64,000 bases of DNA from Campylobacter concisus (GCF_003048595.2 NZ_CP049270.1:1116001-1180000); one strand, 5' to 3'; counted from the stretch's first letter, positions 28,601 to 36,947 are shown. Notes: generated by a model not told the origin, from the letters alone. A program made the numbers and translations.

Positions 28601-28697
28601 TTACGTTCATTGTCTTTAGCGAGTAGATGCCAAAGACAACGAGGCTTAAAAATATCATAAGCGTAGTTATTGGGCGGTTGATGGCTGTTTTTATCAT
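25671..28697 (-). CDS. RND-family multidrug efflux permease (AcrB/MdtB-like)
   Basis: A 1008-residue inner-membrane RND pump with 12 helices and two large periplasmic loops. The N-terminus IKTAINRPITTLMIFLSLVV is typical, and the proton-relay Asp pair is in GIGIFIDDAIVVTEN (around residue 390). FGMVGKNAILVVDFAN in the C-terminal half is the family signature with the relay Lys region. It overlaps the adaptor and the second TolC by 4 bases each, so the tripartite system is encoded as a unit. Confidence 0.93.
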   Translation of the reverse strand: MIKTAINRPITTLMIFLSLVVFGIYSLKTMNVNLYPQVNIPIVKITTYANGDMNYIKTKITQKIEDEVSSIEGIKKLYSTSFDNLSVVSIEFELNKDLESATNDVRDKMQKARLNANYEIEKLNGLSSSVFSLFITRLDGNETKIMQEIDDVAKPFLERISGVSKVKTNGFLEPAAKILLDRFKLDKNALSANEVANLIKVENLKAPLGKIENEQIQMAIKSNFSAKSIDEIRNLTIKQGVFLKDIASVDLAYKDANEAAIMDKKSGVLLGLELAPDANALTVIALAKSKLDQFKSLLGSEYDVKIAYDKSEVIQKHIDQTAFDMILGILLTIVIVYLFLRNFSITIISVVAIPTSIVATFFIINALGYDINRLSLIALTLGIGIFIDDAIVVTENIASKLKDEPNALKASFAGIKEIAFSVFAISLVLLCVFVPIAFMSGIVGKYFNSFAMSVAAGIVISFFVSIFLVPTLSARFVDAKESGFFLKSEPFFEALENFYEKILALALKFKLIFLAITLAVVVCSFALAKFVGGDFMPSEDNSEFNIYFKLDPSLSLQASKERLKDKISLINADPQVAYAYFILGYTDAKQPYLVKAYVRLKELKDRASNERQNAIMQRFRDKLKSDDMSVIVADLPVVEGGDVQPVKLTITSENGKELEKFVPKISKMLKEINDATDVNSPEEDLLKRVQISIDEDKAKRLNLDKASVASAVYSAFSQNEVSVFENENGKEYELYMRLDDKFRSDTNDILKTKIRSNEGFFVTLGDVATISFEQKPASISRFNRADEIKFLANTKNNAPLNSVANEISKKLNEILPANFKYKFLGFVELMDDTNASFIFTVSASAVLIYMVLAALYESFLLPFLIMLAMPLAFCGVVIGLFISGNPFSLFVMVGVILLFGMVGKNAILVVDFANHFANSGMEANEAVKMAAKKRLRAVLMTTFAMIFAMLPLALGRGAGFEANSPMAISIIFGLISSTLLSLLVVPVLFAWVYNLDKFIRKFYERERI

Positions 28698-29437
28698 TTA
28701 TTTTCGCCGATTATCACTTTTCCTTGACCAAACATGCCTGGCTTTAGCCCGCTATCATAAGCCTGGGCGTAAAATTTCCTAGTATCTCGCTTAATTTCTG
28801 GGTAAATTAGCGCGATTTTTACCTCTTTTTCCTCGCTTGCTGCGTCAAGTTTAAATTTAAATGTATCGCCAACTTTTACTAAATTTGCGTATTTTTCATC
28901 GATTGCTATTAAAATTTTAACCTCATTTGAATTTAAAACAAAAGCTGGACTAAGCGGCGAAACACCCTCTCCAAGCTCAATGTTTTTACTAGCGATAACA
29001 CCATCAAAAGGAGCTTTTAAAACAGCTTTTTTAAGGCGATCTTGCGCATTTAAAATAGCGATTTGTGCACTTTGAACCCGAAGTATTGCTTCGTCAAATT
29101 TATACTTTACCTCATCAAATTCTTGCTTTGAAGTGACGTCCCTTACTTGAGTAAATTTGTTTAAAGTATTTTTTGCAAATTCACTAGCATTTTTTGCCAG
29201 CTCAAGATCATTTTTTGCCTTTTTTAGAGCGATTTCTAAGCTACTTTGATCAAGAATAGCTAAAGCGTCACCCTTTTTAACATGACTTGAAACATCTACA
29301 AAAATTTTATCCACCTTGCCACTGCTTTCAAATGCAAGCTTTGAGCTTTGCTTAGCATAGACTTCAAAATCAGCAAAAATTTCTTCACTAGCAAATGAAA
29401 AAATACCAAATATCATCAAAATTATCAGCTTTTTCAA
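28694..29437 (-). CDS. Periplasmic adaptor subunit (membrane fusion protein) of RND pump
   Basis: A 247-residue HlyD/AcrA-type adaptor: signal sequence (MKKLIILMIFGIFSFA), a lipoyl half-motif GKVDKIFVDVSSHVKKGDALAIL, an alpha hairpin (residues about 65-125), the second lipoyl half LKAPFDGVIASKNIELGEGV and a beta-barrel domain. It is short for the family because the membrane-proximal domain is reduced. It links the RND pump to one or both TolC proteins of the same operon. Confidence 0.88.
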   Translation of the reverse strand: MKKLIILMIFGIFSFASEEIFADFEVYAKQSSKLAFESSGKVDKIFVDVSSHVKKGDALAILDQSSLEIALKKAKNDLELAKNASEFAKNTLNKFTQVRDVTSKQEFDEVKYKFDEAILRVQSAQIAILNAQDRLKKAVLKAPFDGVIASKNIELGEGVSPLSPAFVLNSNEVKILIAIDEKYANLVKVGDTFKFKLDAASEEKEVKIALIYPEIKRDTRKFYAQAYDSGLKPGMFGQGKVIIGENK

Positions 29438-30699
29438 TCTCTAATCCTCTCTAAAATCGGCTCACCATTTTCAAAAAAGAACTCTGCTTTTTTGATCTCA
29501 AGCTCATCCTTTGCACTCTCAAAAAGGCTAATGGCATCAAATTTCTGAGAGAGCGCCTCAAGCAGGTCGCTATATCCCAAAAGACCAGAGTTATACTTTT
29601 CATAGCTAGCTTTTAATGCCAAGTCACTTGCTCTTACATATTCATTTAGTGAAGCGATTTTTGAAGTAAGCACCACGATTTCACTTTGCAAATTTTTAAG
29701 CCTTGTCTCATTTTCACGCTTTTTATACTCCACATTTAGCCTTGCCTCATCAAGCGCGATCTTTTGGGCCTGACTCATCTTGCTAGTAGCAAAAAAATCA
29801 AAAATTTTCCATTTAAAAGCGATACCAAATTTATTGCCATGAGTATCTTCTTTTAAGTATTTATCCACGTATGAGCGGTAAGAACTAAACCTGCCTAGAT
29901 TAATATCGTAATTATTTTTATAAAATCCATATGTGTCATAAAGCAAAATTTGAGGCAAAAAACCAGCCTTTGCCTCGCCAAGCTTGGCCTCGCCTAAAAA
30001 TATATCTTGGCTTAGTCTATCAAGCTCGGCATTTTTTGAAGCTAAATTTGAGCTAATATCAGCCATCTTTGCTCCAGCTACTGGCAAAATTTTCTCACCA
30101 GTTAGCAAATTTATCTCATTTAAGATTTGCTCCATTTTGTTTTTGTATTCAAGTTGCGTGCTATTAGCTAAGTAATATTTAGCCCTCACATTTTCAAGCT
30201 CATCTTTTGCGGCAAGGCCTGCAATGTTTGTCTTTTCAAGCTTGTCTAGAACGCCTTTTAAAAAATTTGCCTGAGCATTTTTAGCGGCTATTATATTTTC
30301 AAGTGCCAAGGCATTAAAATATAAATTTACAGCCTTAAGTGCAAGATAGTTTTTGGCTTCATCACTAGCGATCATGGCTTTGTTTTTTAAAAGCTGGCTC
30401 ATCTTTAGCCTAGCCTCTCTAGCCCCGCCATCATAAAGCAGAAAATCAATTCTAGCCAGCACACCGGCTGACTCTTTAGCGACTACACTTGGAAAAGTGC
30501 TTGCATTTTTGCCGTATGAGCCCTCTAGGCTAAGGCTTGGCATATATGAGCTTAATGTGGCTTCATCGCTTAATTTTGCTCTTTTTAACTCAAGCTCTTT
30601 GATCTTTGAAATTTCATTTTGCATTGCCTTGTTTGCGATCATGCTTAAATTTGAACCAAGCAAAAATATCGGCAAAAAAATGAATAAAAATTTTTTCAT
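29434..30699 (-). CDS. TolC-family outer-membrane efflux protein (first copy in operon)
   Basis: A 421-residue exported protein with a signal peptide (MKKFLFIFLPIFLLGS) and TolC-like helical repeats. It starts on the last base of the fliP stop codon and overlaps the adaptor gene by 4 bases. Together with the copy at 24439 the operon offers two outer-membrane channels for one pump. Neither has been tested; one may pair with another pump. Confidence 0.82.
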   Translation of the reverse strand: MKKFLFIFLPIFLLGSNLSMIANKAMQNEISKIKELELKRAKLSDEATLSSYMPSLSLEGSYGKNASTFPSVVAKESAGVLARIDFLLYDGGAREARLKMSQLLKNKAMIASDEAKNYLALKAVNLYFNALALENIIAAKNAQANFLKGVLDKLEKTNIAGLAAKDELENVRAKYYLANSTQLEYKNKMEQILNEINLLTGEKILPVAGAKMADISSNLASKNAELDRLSQDIFLGEAKLGEAKAGFLPQILLYDTYGFYKNNYDINLGRFSSYRSYVDKYLKEDTHGNKFGIAFKWKIFDFFATSKMSQAQKIALDEARLNVEYKKRENETRLKNLQSEIVVLTSKIASLNEYVRASDLALKASYEKYNSGLLGYSDLLEALSQKFDAISLFESAKDELEIKKAEFFFENGEPILERIRD

Positions 30700-31430
30700 T
30701 AGTGAAAGCTTTTTACTAAATTTCCTATTAGTAAATTCCAGCCATCAACTAGCACAAAGATGAGCAGTTTAAATGGTAGTGAGATCATTACAGGAGGAAG
30801 CATCATCATACCCATAGCCATCAGCACTGAGCTTACGACCATGTCAATGACTAGAAATGGCAAATAGAGCAAAAATGCTATCTCAAAAGATGTCTTTAGC
30901 TCACTTATCATGAAAGCCGACATTGCAATACTTAGCGGTATCTCTTCAATATTTGCTGGATTTTGTAAATTTCTAATCCTAAAGAAAAGCGCAAGGTCTT
31001 TTTCTCTTGTATTTTTTACCATAAATTCTTTAAATGGCTTTAAGCTCTTATCAAGCATCTCTTCATAGCCTATTTGCTCAGCTATATAAGGCTTTATGCC
31101 ATCATTATAGCTTCTTTGCCCAACTGGCTCCATAATAAAAAATGTAAGAACCATCGCAAGCGAGATAAGCACTGTTGAAGGAGGCACTTGTTGCGTACCC
31201 ATCGCTTGGCGTAAAAATGAAAATACGATAACAAGCCTTAAAAAACTTGTCATCATAAAAATAAGCGAAGGAGCGAGTGCAAGTGCGGTGAGGATTAGTA
31301 AAACATTTAAAGAATTTACAAGTTGCTCGGCATTTGTTGGAGAATTTAGACTTAAATTTATAGTTGGTAGCGCAGGATCAGCCCCAAAAACCGTGCAAAG
31401 TAAAACCGCTAAAGCAAGCAGTGCTTTCAC
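30699..31430 (-). CDS. fliP: Flagellar type III export gate protein FliP
   Basis: A 243-residue polytopic protein of the flagellar export gate (FliPQR). It has a signal-like N-terminus (MKALLALAVLLCTVFGAD), FMMTSFLRLVIVFSFLRQAMG near the first membrane helix, and the C-terminal MMMLPPVMISLPFKLLIFVLVDGW that defines FliP. It starts 2 bases after motB ends and hands over directly to an efflux gene. Confidence 0.96.
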   Translation of the reverse strand: MKALLALAVLLCTVFGADPALPTINLSLNSPTNAEQLVNSLNVLLILTALALAPSLIFMMTSFLRLVIVFSFLRQAMGTQQVPPSTVLISLAMVLTFFIMEPVGQRSYNDGIKPYIAEQIGYEEMLDKSLKPFKEFMVKNTREKDLALFFRIRNLQNPANIEEIPLSIAMSAFMISELKTSFEIAFLLYLPFLVIDMVVSSVLMAMGMMMLPPVMISLPFKLLIFVLVDGWNLLIGNLVKSFH

Positions 31431-31432
31431 GA

Positions 31433-32212
31433 CTAATTCCTCATATCAAGGATACTTTTCTTAGTAGCCTCTTTATTTTTTGGCTCAAGCGATATGAAGT
31501 GAATTTCTACTCTATTGTTTTTAGCTCTGCCATCTTCTGTGCTGTTGCTAGCGATCGGATCAAACGAAGCTTTGCCAGAAGCTATTATTCTATTTTGTGG
31601 TACGCCATCGTTGATTAGCTCTTCAACCACACTTAAAGCCCTTGCAGTTGAGAGCTGCCAGTTATTTTTATAAGCTGAGTCTTTATTTGGCTCTATGTTA
31701 TCGGTATGTCCGATGATATCGACCTTTACTTCATTTGGCATTTTTGCCACAATCATGCCTATTCGTTTTAAAAACAGCTTCGCATCTTCGCCAGAAATTT
31801 CAGCACTATCTTTCTCAAAAAGCATAGCTGCTGGAAGCCTTACGATAAAGCCATCTTCACTCTCTTCCATAGTAATCTCGGGCGCTCCACTAGCAGCTAG
31901 CAGCTCATTTATCTTTTTAACATTCATATTTAGCTCGCTTTGTGAGCCCTTTTGCTTGCTTATCTTTTTTGCACGAGTATTTTCTGGATCTGTCTCTTTT
32001 TCTATCTGATTTTCAGGTCTAGCGCCACCTTCAAGCACACTTAAAGCACCAGCTAGTGAGCCAACAGCGGCCTCCATCTTTTTAGCATCCATTGTCGCCA
32101 TAGAAAGTAATAAAACAAAAAAACAAAGCAAAAGTGACATAAGGTCGCCAAAAGCAGCTAGCCACTCAGGCATACATTTTGGGCACTCTTCTGGTTTTAT
32201 TAACTTACCCAT
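31433..32212 (-). CDS. motB: Flagellar stator protein MotB, PomB-like
   Basis: A 259-residue stator subunit: short N-terminus with a CPKC pair (residues 10-13), single membrane helix with the ion-binding Asp23 in AAFGDLMSLLLCFFVLLLSMA, a linker, and an OmpA-like peptidoglycan-binding domain ending with GHTDNIEP and NNRVEIHF (residues about 120-245). The helix resembles sodium-type PomB (LMSLLMCFFVLLLS) more than typical proton-type MotB. It overlaps motA by 1 base. Confidence 0.93.
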   Translation of the reverse strand: MGKLIKPEECPKCMPEWLAAFGDLMSLLLCFFVLLLSMATMDAKKMEAAVGSLAGALSVLEGGARPENQIEKETDPENTRAKKISKQKGSQSELNMNVKKINELLAASGAPEITMEESEDGFIVRLPAAMLFEKDSAEISGEDAKLFLKRIGMIVAKMPNEVKVDIIGHTDNIEPNKDSAYKNNWQLSTARALSVVEELINDGVPQNRIIASGKASFDPIASNSTEDGRAKNNRVEIHFISLEPKNKEATKKSILDMRN

Positions 32213-32979
32213 TATTCAAACTGACTTTTTCTATCTTTTGGTGGTAAAAATGCTAAGAGCTTAGCTTCAAGCGTTCTTGGATTATCGCCCGCTTGTATCG
32301 ACATGATTCCCTCAAGTACGACTTGTTTTTCAAGTGCCTCATCGGCATCGCGAATAGAGAGGATATTTGCCACAGGCGCACCTATGATATTACCTATCAT
32401 CGCACCATAAAGCGTCGTAAGCAAGGCAACCGCCATTGATGGGCCAATCGCACTAGGATCTGACATGTTAAGAAGCATCGCAACAAGACCAATGAGTGTT
32501 CCTATCATACCCATCGCACCCGCAAAACCGCCGACTTGCTCAAAAATTTTAATATTATTTGAATGTCTTGTGCTAGTTTGATCGATATCGATCTCCAAAA
32601 GTGCTCTGATCGCATCTGGCTCATTGCCATCAACTGCCATTGAAAGGCCTCTTTTTAAAAACTGATTTGTCTCATTATTTACTTCGCTTTCGAGCGATAA
32701 GATACCATCACGTCTAGCTTTAGTTGAATAATCGACTATTTTTTTTATAGTCTCAGGTAAATTTACTACGACTGATGGCTTGACAGCAATGCCATAAAAT
32801 TTACCAATTCCTTTAAGCGTCTCCATCTTGAAGCCAACCATCATAACACCGATAGTACCACCAAAAACGATCATCACAGAAGGAATATCGATGTATGGTC
32901 CTATACCAACGCCTATCGCCATTGATCCAAACAAAAGCACTAGGGTCAAAACCCAGCCGACGACGGTTCCTAAATCCAT
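32212..32979 (-). CDS. motA: Flagellar stator protein MotA, PomA-like
   Basis: A 255-residue protein with four membrane helices that torque the rotor with MotB. The start MDLGTVVGWVL, the cytoplasmic loop with charged residues RRDGILSLE, and the paired helices 3-4 (GAMGMIGTLIGLVAMLLNM and MAVALLTTLYGAM) match PomA of Vibrio closely, including the tandem Thr known to matter for sodium coupling. Sodium drive is therefore possible but inferred. It is the first gene of the motA-eamA run, with a palindrome in its leader. Confidence 0.93.
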   Translation of the reverse strand: MDLGTVVGWVLTLVLLFGSMAIGVGIGPYIDIPSVMIVFGGTIGVMMVGFKMETLKGIGKFYGIAVKPSVVVNLPETIKKIVDYSTKARRDGILSLESEVNNETNQFLKRGLSMAVDGNEPDAIRALLEIDIDQTSTRHSNNIKIFEQVGGFAGAMGMIGTLIGLVAMLLNMSDPSAIGPSMAVALLTTLYGAMIGNIIGAPVANILSIRDADEALEKQVVLEGIMSIQAGDNPRTLEAKLLAFLPPKDRKSQFE

Positions 32980-32999
32980 TTAAGCTCACTTTATTTATA

Positions 33000-33013
33000 A
33001 ATTCTTAAGAATT
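33000..33013. promoter_or_regulatory. Perfect 14-base palindrome in the motA leader
   Basis: AATTCTTAAGAATT, 20 bases upstream of the motA ATG. It may be an operator or a weak hairpin. A TAAAAT -10 candidate lies just upstream on the minus strand. Confidence 0.35.
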
Positions 33014-33077
33014 GCTATTTTATTAGCTTTTTGTTGAAACAATCGTTAAATTAGAAAAAATGTTTGCCATTTTTTGC

Positions 33078-33083
33078 TACAAT
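33078..33083 (+). promoter_or_regulatory. Extended -10 box for glmU
   Basis: TGCTACAAT, with an upstream T-rich run, about 33 bases before the glmU ATG. The adjacent spacer is divergent with motA. Confidence 0.5.
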
Positions 33084-33115
33084 CTGCGAAATTTTTAACG
33101 TTAAAAGGCTTAAAA

Positions 33116-34423
33116 ATGAACAATACTTCAATCATAATTTTAGCTGCTGGTCTTGGCACCAGAATGAAATCAACCCGCCCAAAAGTATTATTTGAACTTT
33201 GCGGTGAGCCGATGATAATTCATATCTTAAAACAAGCCTATGCCATCACAAATGACGTTAGTGTCGTGCTTCACTACGAAAAAGAGTTAATTAGCAAAAA
33301 GATAAAGGAAATTTTCCCTCAAACTAAAATTTTTGAGCAAGATTTAGAAAATTTCCCAGGCACTGCTGGAGCGATAAAAGGCGTAAATTTAAGCGGCGAA
33401 AAGGTGCTTGTTACTTGCGGAGATATGCCACTTGTTAGATCAACTGATCTCATGCGCCTAGCAAATGCCGAAGCAGACGTGGTTATGAGCTCATTTGAAG
33501 CAGCAAATCCTTTTGGCTACGGCAGAGTCATCATAAAAAATGGCAAAGTTGAAGCCATCGTCGAGCAAAAAGATGCGAGCGAAGCGCAACTTGCTATAAA
33601 AAGCGTAAATGCTGGCTGCTACTGCTTTAAACGCGAGGCGTTAGAGCAAATTTTACCGCTCATAAGCAATCAAAACGCACAAAAAGAGTACTACCTAACT
33701 GACGCTATAAAAATAGCAAATGAAAAGGGCTTAAAGTGCGTTGCAGTAAATGTAAATGAGCAAAATTTTATGGGGATAAATGATAAATTTCAGCTTAGTA
33801 TCGCTGAAAAGATCATGCAAGATGAGATAAAGCAAAATTTGATGAAAGCTGGCGTTTTGATGCGTATGCCTGAGAGCATTTTCATAGACAGCAGGGCTAA
33901 ATTTGAAGGCGAGTGCGTGCTCGAAGAAAACGTAAGTATCCTTGGAGAGTGCGTTATAACAGAAAGTATCATCAAAAGCTCATCAGTGATCGAAAGCAGT
34001 GTCATCAAAAACTCAGACATCGGCCCACTAGCTCACATAAGGCCAAATTCTGAAATTTCTGGTACACACATAGGAAATTTCGTCGAGGTTAAAAAGGGCG
34101 TTCTTAGCGGCGTAAAAGCTGGACATTTGAGCTATCTTGGCGACTGCGAGATAGAAAGTGGCACCAACATCGGTTGTGGCACGATCACGTGCAACTACGA
34201 CGGCAAAGCAAAATACAAAACCAAGATCGGCAAAAACGTCTTTGTTGGCTCAGATACGCAGCTAGTTGCCCCTGTAAATATCGCTGATAATGTCATCATC
34301 GCAGCTGGTAGCACCATCACAAAAGATGTTGAGAGTGGAGCGCTAGCTATCAGCAGAGCTCGACAAGAGAACAAAAGCGGCTTCTTTGAGAAATTCTTTG
34401 GCAAAGACGATGTTAAAAAATAA
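33116..34423 (+). CDS. glmU: Bifunctional UDP-GlcNAc pyrophosphorylase / glucosamine-1-P acetyltransferase
   Basis: A 435-residue enzyme making UDP-GlcNAc. The N-terminal half has the uridylyltransferase loop LAAGLGTRMKSTRPKVLFELCG and VTCGDMPLVR. The C-terminal half is a left-handed beta helix of hexapeptide repeats (about 260-420) with NFVEVKKG, SYLGDCEIE and GCGTITCNYDG. The ATG at 33116 is preferred to an in-frame start at 33074, since AAAAGGC lies just upstream and the family begins with NTSIIILAAG. With glmS at 53532 it completes the amino-sugar pathway for peptidoglycan and LPS. Confidence 0.96.
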   Translation: MNNTSIIILAAGLGTRMKSTRPKVLFELCGEPMIIHILKQAYAITNDVSVVLHYEKELISKKIKEIFPQTKIFEQDLENFPGTAGAIKGVNLSGEKVLVTCGDMPLVRSTDLMRLANAEADVVMSSFEAANPFGYGRVIIKNGKVEAIVEQKDASEAQLAIKSVNAGCYCFKREALEQILPLISNQNAQKEYYLTDAIKIANEKGLKCVAVNVNEQNFMGINDKFQLSIAEKIMQDEIKQNLMKAGVLMRMPESIFIDSRAKFEGECVLEENVSILGECVITESIIKSSSVIESSVIKNSDIGPLAHIRPNSEISGTHIGNFVEVKKGVLSGVKAGHLSYLGDCEIESGTNIGCGTITCNYDGKAKYKTKIGKNVFVGSDTQLVAPVNIADNVIIAAGSTITKDVESGALAISRARQENKSGFFEKFFGKDDVKK

Positions 34424-35582
34424 GAAAATTTTACTTGCCGTTTGCGGCAGTATCGCCTTTTATAAGGCATTCGAAATTTTATCGCTACTTAAAAAACAAG
34501 GCGCTGATGTTTATGTGGCCTTAAGTGACGGAGCGCTTGAATTTTGTAGTGTAAGCGGCTTTGAAGCGCTAAGCGAGCATAAAATTTTAAGCTCACAAAC
34601 GCAAAACTGGCAAGATGGCGTAAATCACATATCCTACTCTAAAATGGACCTAGTCCTAATAGCGCCAGCCTCGGTAAATACGATAAATAAGCTAACAGCT
34701 GGTATCTGCGACAATGTCTTCATGCAAACTCTAATCGCCGCCTCACACGTGCCTTTGGTTGTCGCTCCAGCTGCAAATAACAATATGATCGAGCACTTCG
34801 CGACGCAAAATTCGCTTGAAATTTTAAAGAAAAACGGCGCTTTAGTGGTTGAGCCAGTTCTTAAAACTCTAGCTTGTGGCGATGTTGGCAAGGGTGGTCT
34901 TGCAAGCCCTGAAGTGATAGTAGAAGCTGCCATAAAAAGACTTAGCAAGCCCATTTTTGCAGGCAAAAAAGTAGTTATCACAGGTGGTGCGACAACTGAA
35001 AAGATAGATGACGTAAGAGTCATTACAAATTTCTCAAGCGGCAAGATGGCAAAAGCCTTGGCTAGAGCCTTTTACTACGCCGGTGCGGAGGTAAAACTAC
35101 TTGCAAGTTTTGAAGCGGAAAACGAGCCATTTGAAAGTCTTAAATTTAGCTCAAGTAGCGAGCTTTTGGAGCTTTGCAAGAGTGAGTGTGAGGATGCAAA
35201 TTTGCTTGTAATGTGCGCTGCGGTGAGCGATTTTGTACCGACAAAAGTTGATGGCAAGATAAAAAAAGAGGATGTTGCCGAAAGCCTAAATTTAAGTCTA
35301 AAGAGAAATGTCGATATTTTGCAAAGTTTAAAAGAGTTTAAATGTAAAAAGATCGGCTTTAAGCTTGAAATCTCAAACGAAAGCGCTCTTAAAAATGCTA
35401 GATCAATGCTAGATAAAAAAGGACTTGACGCAGTTTGTCTAAATATATTGGGCGAGAAAAATGGCTTTGCAAGCGAGCAAAACGAGGTAAATTTCATCAC
35501 AAGAGGTGACGAGACCCTGCTACCGCTTGCCTTAAAAGATGAGATCGCAGGGCGTATCGTGGAACTAGCAGCAAATTTATGA
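34410..35582 (+). CDS. coaBC: Phosphopantothenoylcysteine decarboxylase / synthase (CoaBC, Dfp)
   Basis: A 390-residue bifunctional coenzyme A enzyme. The flavoprotein half begins KILLAVCGSIAFYKA, with PAANNNMIEHFATQ holding the catalytic Asn/Met. The synthase half starts VVITGGATTEKIDDVRVITNFSSGKM and has the KKIGFKLE region. The ATG at 34410 overlaps glmU by 14 bases; a TTG at 34386 is a less likely alternative. The following gene overlaps by 4 bases. Confidence 0.93.
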   Translation: MLKNKKILLAVCGSIAFYKAFEILSLLKKQGADVYVALSDGALEFCSVSGFEALSEHKILSSQTQNWQDGVNHISYSKMDLVLIAPASVNTINKLTAGICDNVFMQTLIAASHVPLVVAPAANNNMIEHFATQNSLEILKKNGALVVEPVLKTLACGDVGKGGLASPEVIVEAAIKRLSKPIFAGKKVVITGGATTEKIDDVRVITNFSSGKMAKALARAFYYAGAEVKLLASFEAENEPFESLKFSSSSELLELCKSECEDANLLVMCAAVSDFVPTKVDGKIKKEDVAESLNLSLKRNVDILQSLKEFKCKKIGFKLEISNESALKNARSMLDKKGLDAVCLNILGEKNGFASEQNEVNFITRGDETLLPLALKDEIAGRIVELAANL

Positions 35583-36265
35583 TAGAGCAGATCTCACGCG
35601 TCCAAAAGATAGCAAATAATAGCCAAGCTCCGCTAGTAGCGATAAATTCGTCCCTGCCACTTAGTATTTTAGTGAGCCAAAAGGTGGGCCTTAACAGATA
35701 TACCTTAAATTTTGCAAATAGAAATTTAAACACAAAAAGTGCAAAAGAGCTAAACGTGGGCTCTAGATACTGGGGCGAAGTGCATAGCCAGGGCGAAAAC
35801 ATCGTCATAAAAAATTTATACGAAAAGCCAAAAATTTTAGATGAGGACGTTTTGGCCGATGGGCTAAATTTGATAGAAAATTTGGTAAAAAACGAGAATT
35901 TACTGTGGCTTTACAGCTATTTATTTAAAAATTTAAGTGAAGTTAAAACAAAAGACGAGATGAGAGTGCTAGCGAAAATGCTCTTTGCTCTACAAGAAAA
36001 TGTCGTGCATATACCCTTTGCGTATAGCGGCACAAATGGCATTTTTCAGCTTAAAAAAGAGGCAAATGAGATGAGAATTTTTCTAATATTTTCAAATTTT
36101 GCTCCACTTATTTTTAAATTTAAAGATGAAATTTTGTGTGAGATTGCAACCCCATTTAACAACGTCGCAAGCTTGCTAAAAAGCGAATTTGACACGCCAG
36201 TTTTGGTGCAAAACGTAAGCGCTCTTTGGAGTAAAAAAGAGCAGATAATTGACTTTAAAGGTTAG
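35579..36265 (+). CDS. Conserved protein of unknown function between coaBC and uppS
   Basis: A 228-residue soluble protein with no signal or membrane helix. It overlaps coaBC by 4 bases and precedes uppS by 3. Residues about 1-80 form an OB-like beta-rich region with NVGSRYWGEV; the rest is alternating helix and strand. The same gene order (dfp, unknown, uppS) is known in C. jejuni, so this is a conserved epsilonproteobacterial ORF. No motif identifies a function. Confidence 0.75.
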   Translation: MIEQISRVQKIANNSQAPLVAINSSLPLSILVSQKVGLNRYTLNFANRNLNTKSAKELNVGSRYWGEVHSQGENIVIKNLYEKPKILDEDVLADGLNLIENLVKNENLLWLYSYLFKNLSEVKTKDEMRVLAKMLFALQENVVHIPFAYSGTNGIFQLKKEANEMRIFLIFSNFAPLIFKFKDEILCEIATPFNNVASLLKSEFDTPVLVQNVSALWSKKEQIIDFKG

Positions 36266-36268
36266 ATA

Positions 36269-36940
36269 TTGAACAAACTTAATCACCTCGCTATCATCAT
36301 GGACGGCAACGGACGCTGGGCAAAAAAACGTGGATTTTTGCGGACAAATGGGCACGAGGCTGGAGCAAATGTAGTGAGCGATATGTGCGAATTTTGCATT
36401 GATAATGGGGTAAAAATTTTAAGCCTTTACGCATTTAGCACCGAAAACTGGAAAAGACCGCAAAAAGAGGTTGATTTTTTGATGAATTTGCTTAAAAAAT
36501 TTCTTCTTTTAAAGCGTGATGATTTTATAAAAAATGGGATCAAATTTGACACGATCGGCGATATTTCGCCATTTAGTGATGAGCTAAAAAATGAGATAAA
36601 AATCACAAAAGATGTCACCTCTGAAAATAAAAATCTACTACTAAATTTAGCGATAAACTACGGCTCAAAAGACGAGATCGTAAGGGCTGTGAAAAAGCTA
36701 AATTTAGAAGGTACTGATATAAATGAAGCGAGCCTAAATGCGGCACTTGACGAGAGTGAGCCAGTGGATCTGCTCATCAGAACTGGTGGCGAAAGCAGAC
36801 TTTCAAATTTCATGCTCTGGCAGGCAAGTTATGCCGAGCTATTTTTCACACCGACTCTTTGGCCTGACTTTGGCAAAGAGGAGCTTACTGACATCGTGGC
36901 TAAATTTAAAGATATAGAGCGAAGATTTGGCGGAGTTTAG
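36269..36940 (+). CDS. uppS: Undecaprenyl diphosphate synthase (cis-prenyltransferase)
   Basis: A 223-residue enzyme making the C55 lipid carrier for peptidoglycan and O-glycans. The N-terminal AIIMDGNGRWAKKRG with the catalytic Asp (residue about 12), the FSTENWKRP segment and the C-terminal LLIRTGGESRLSNFMLWQ with SYAELFF are diagnostic. Translation starts at TTG 4 bases after the preceding stop, with AAAGG upstream. It fits with ispG, which supplies its isoprenoid precursors. Confidence 0.96.
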   Translation: MNKLNHLAIIMDGNGRWAKKRGFLRTNGHEAGANVVSDMCEFCIDNGVKILSLYAFSTENWKRPQKEVDFLMNLLKKFLLLKRDDFIKNGIKFDTIGDISPFSDELKNEIKITKDVTSENKNLLLNLAINYGSKDEIVRAVKKLNLEGTDINEASLNAALDESEPVDLLIRTGGESRLSNFMLWQASYAELFFTPTLWPDFGKEELTDIVAKFKDIERRFGGV

Positions 36941-36947
36941 CGAGATA

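Noticed and set aside
33014-33073. Sigma-28 or sigma-54 promoter for motA
   Set aside because: A CGATTG core and a TGGCAA sequence were seen on the minus strand, but neither has the correct partner element at the right spacing.
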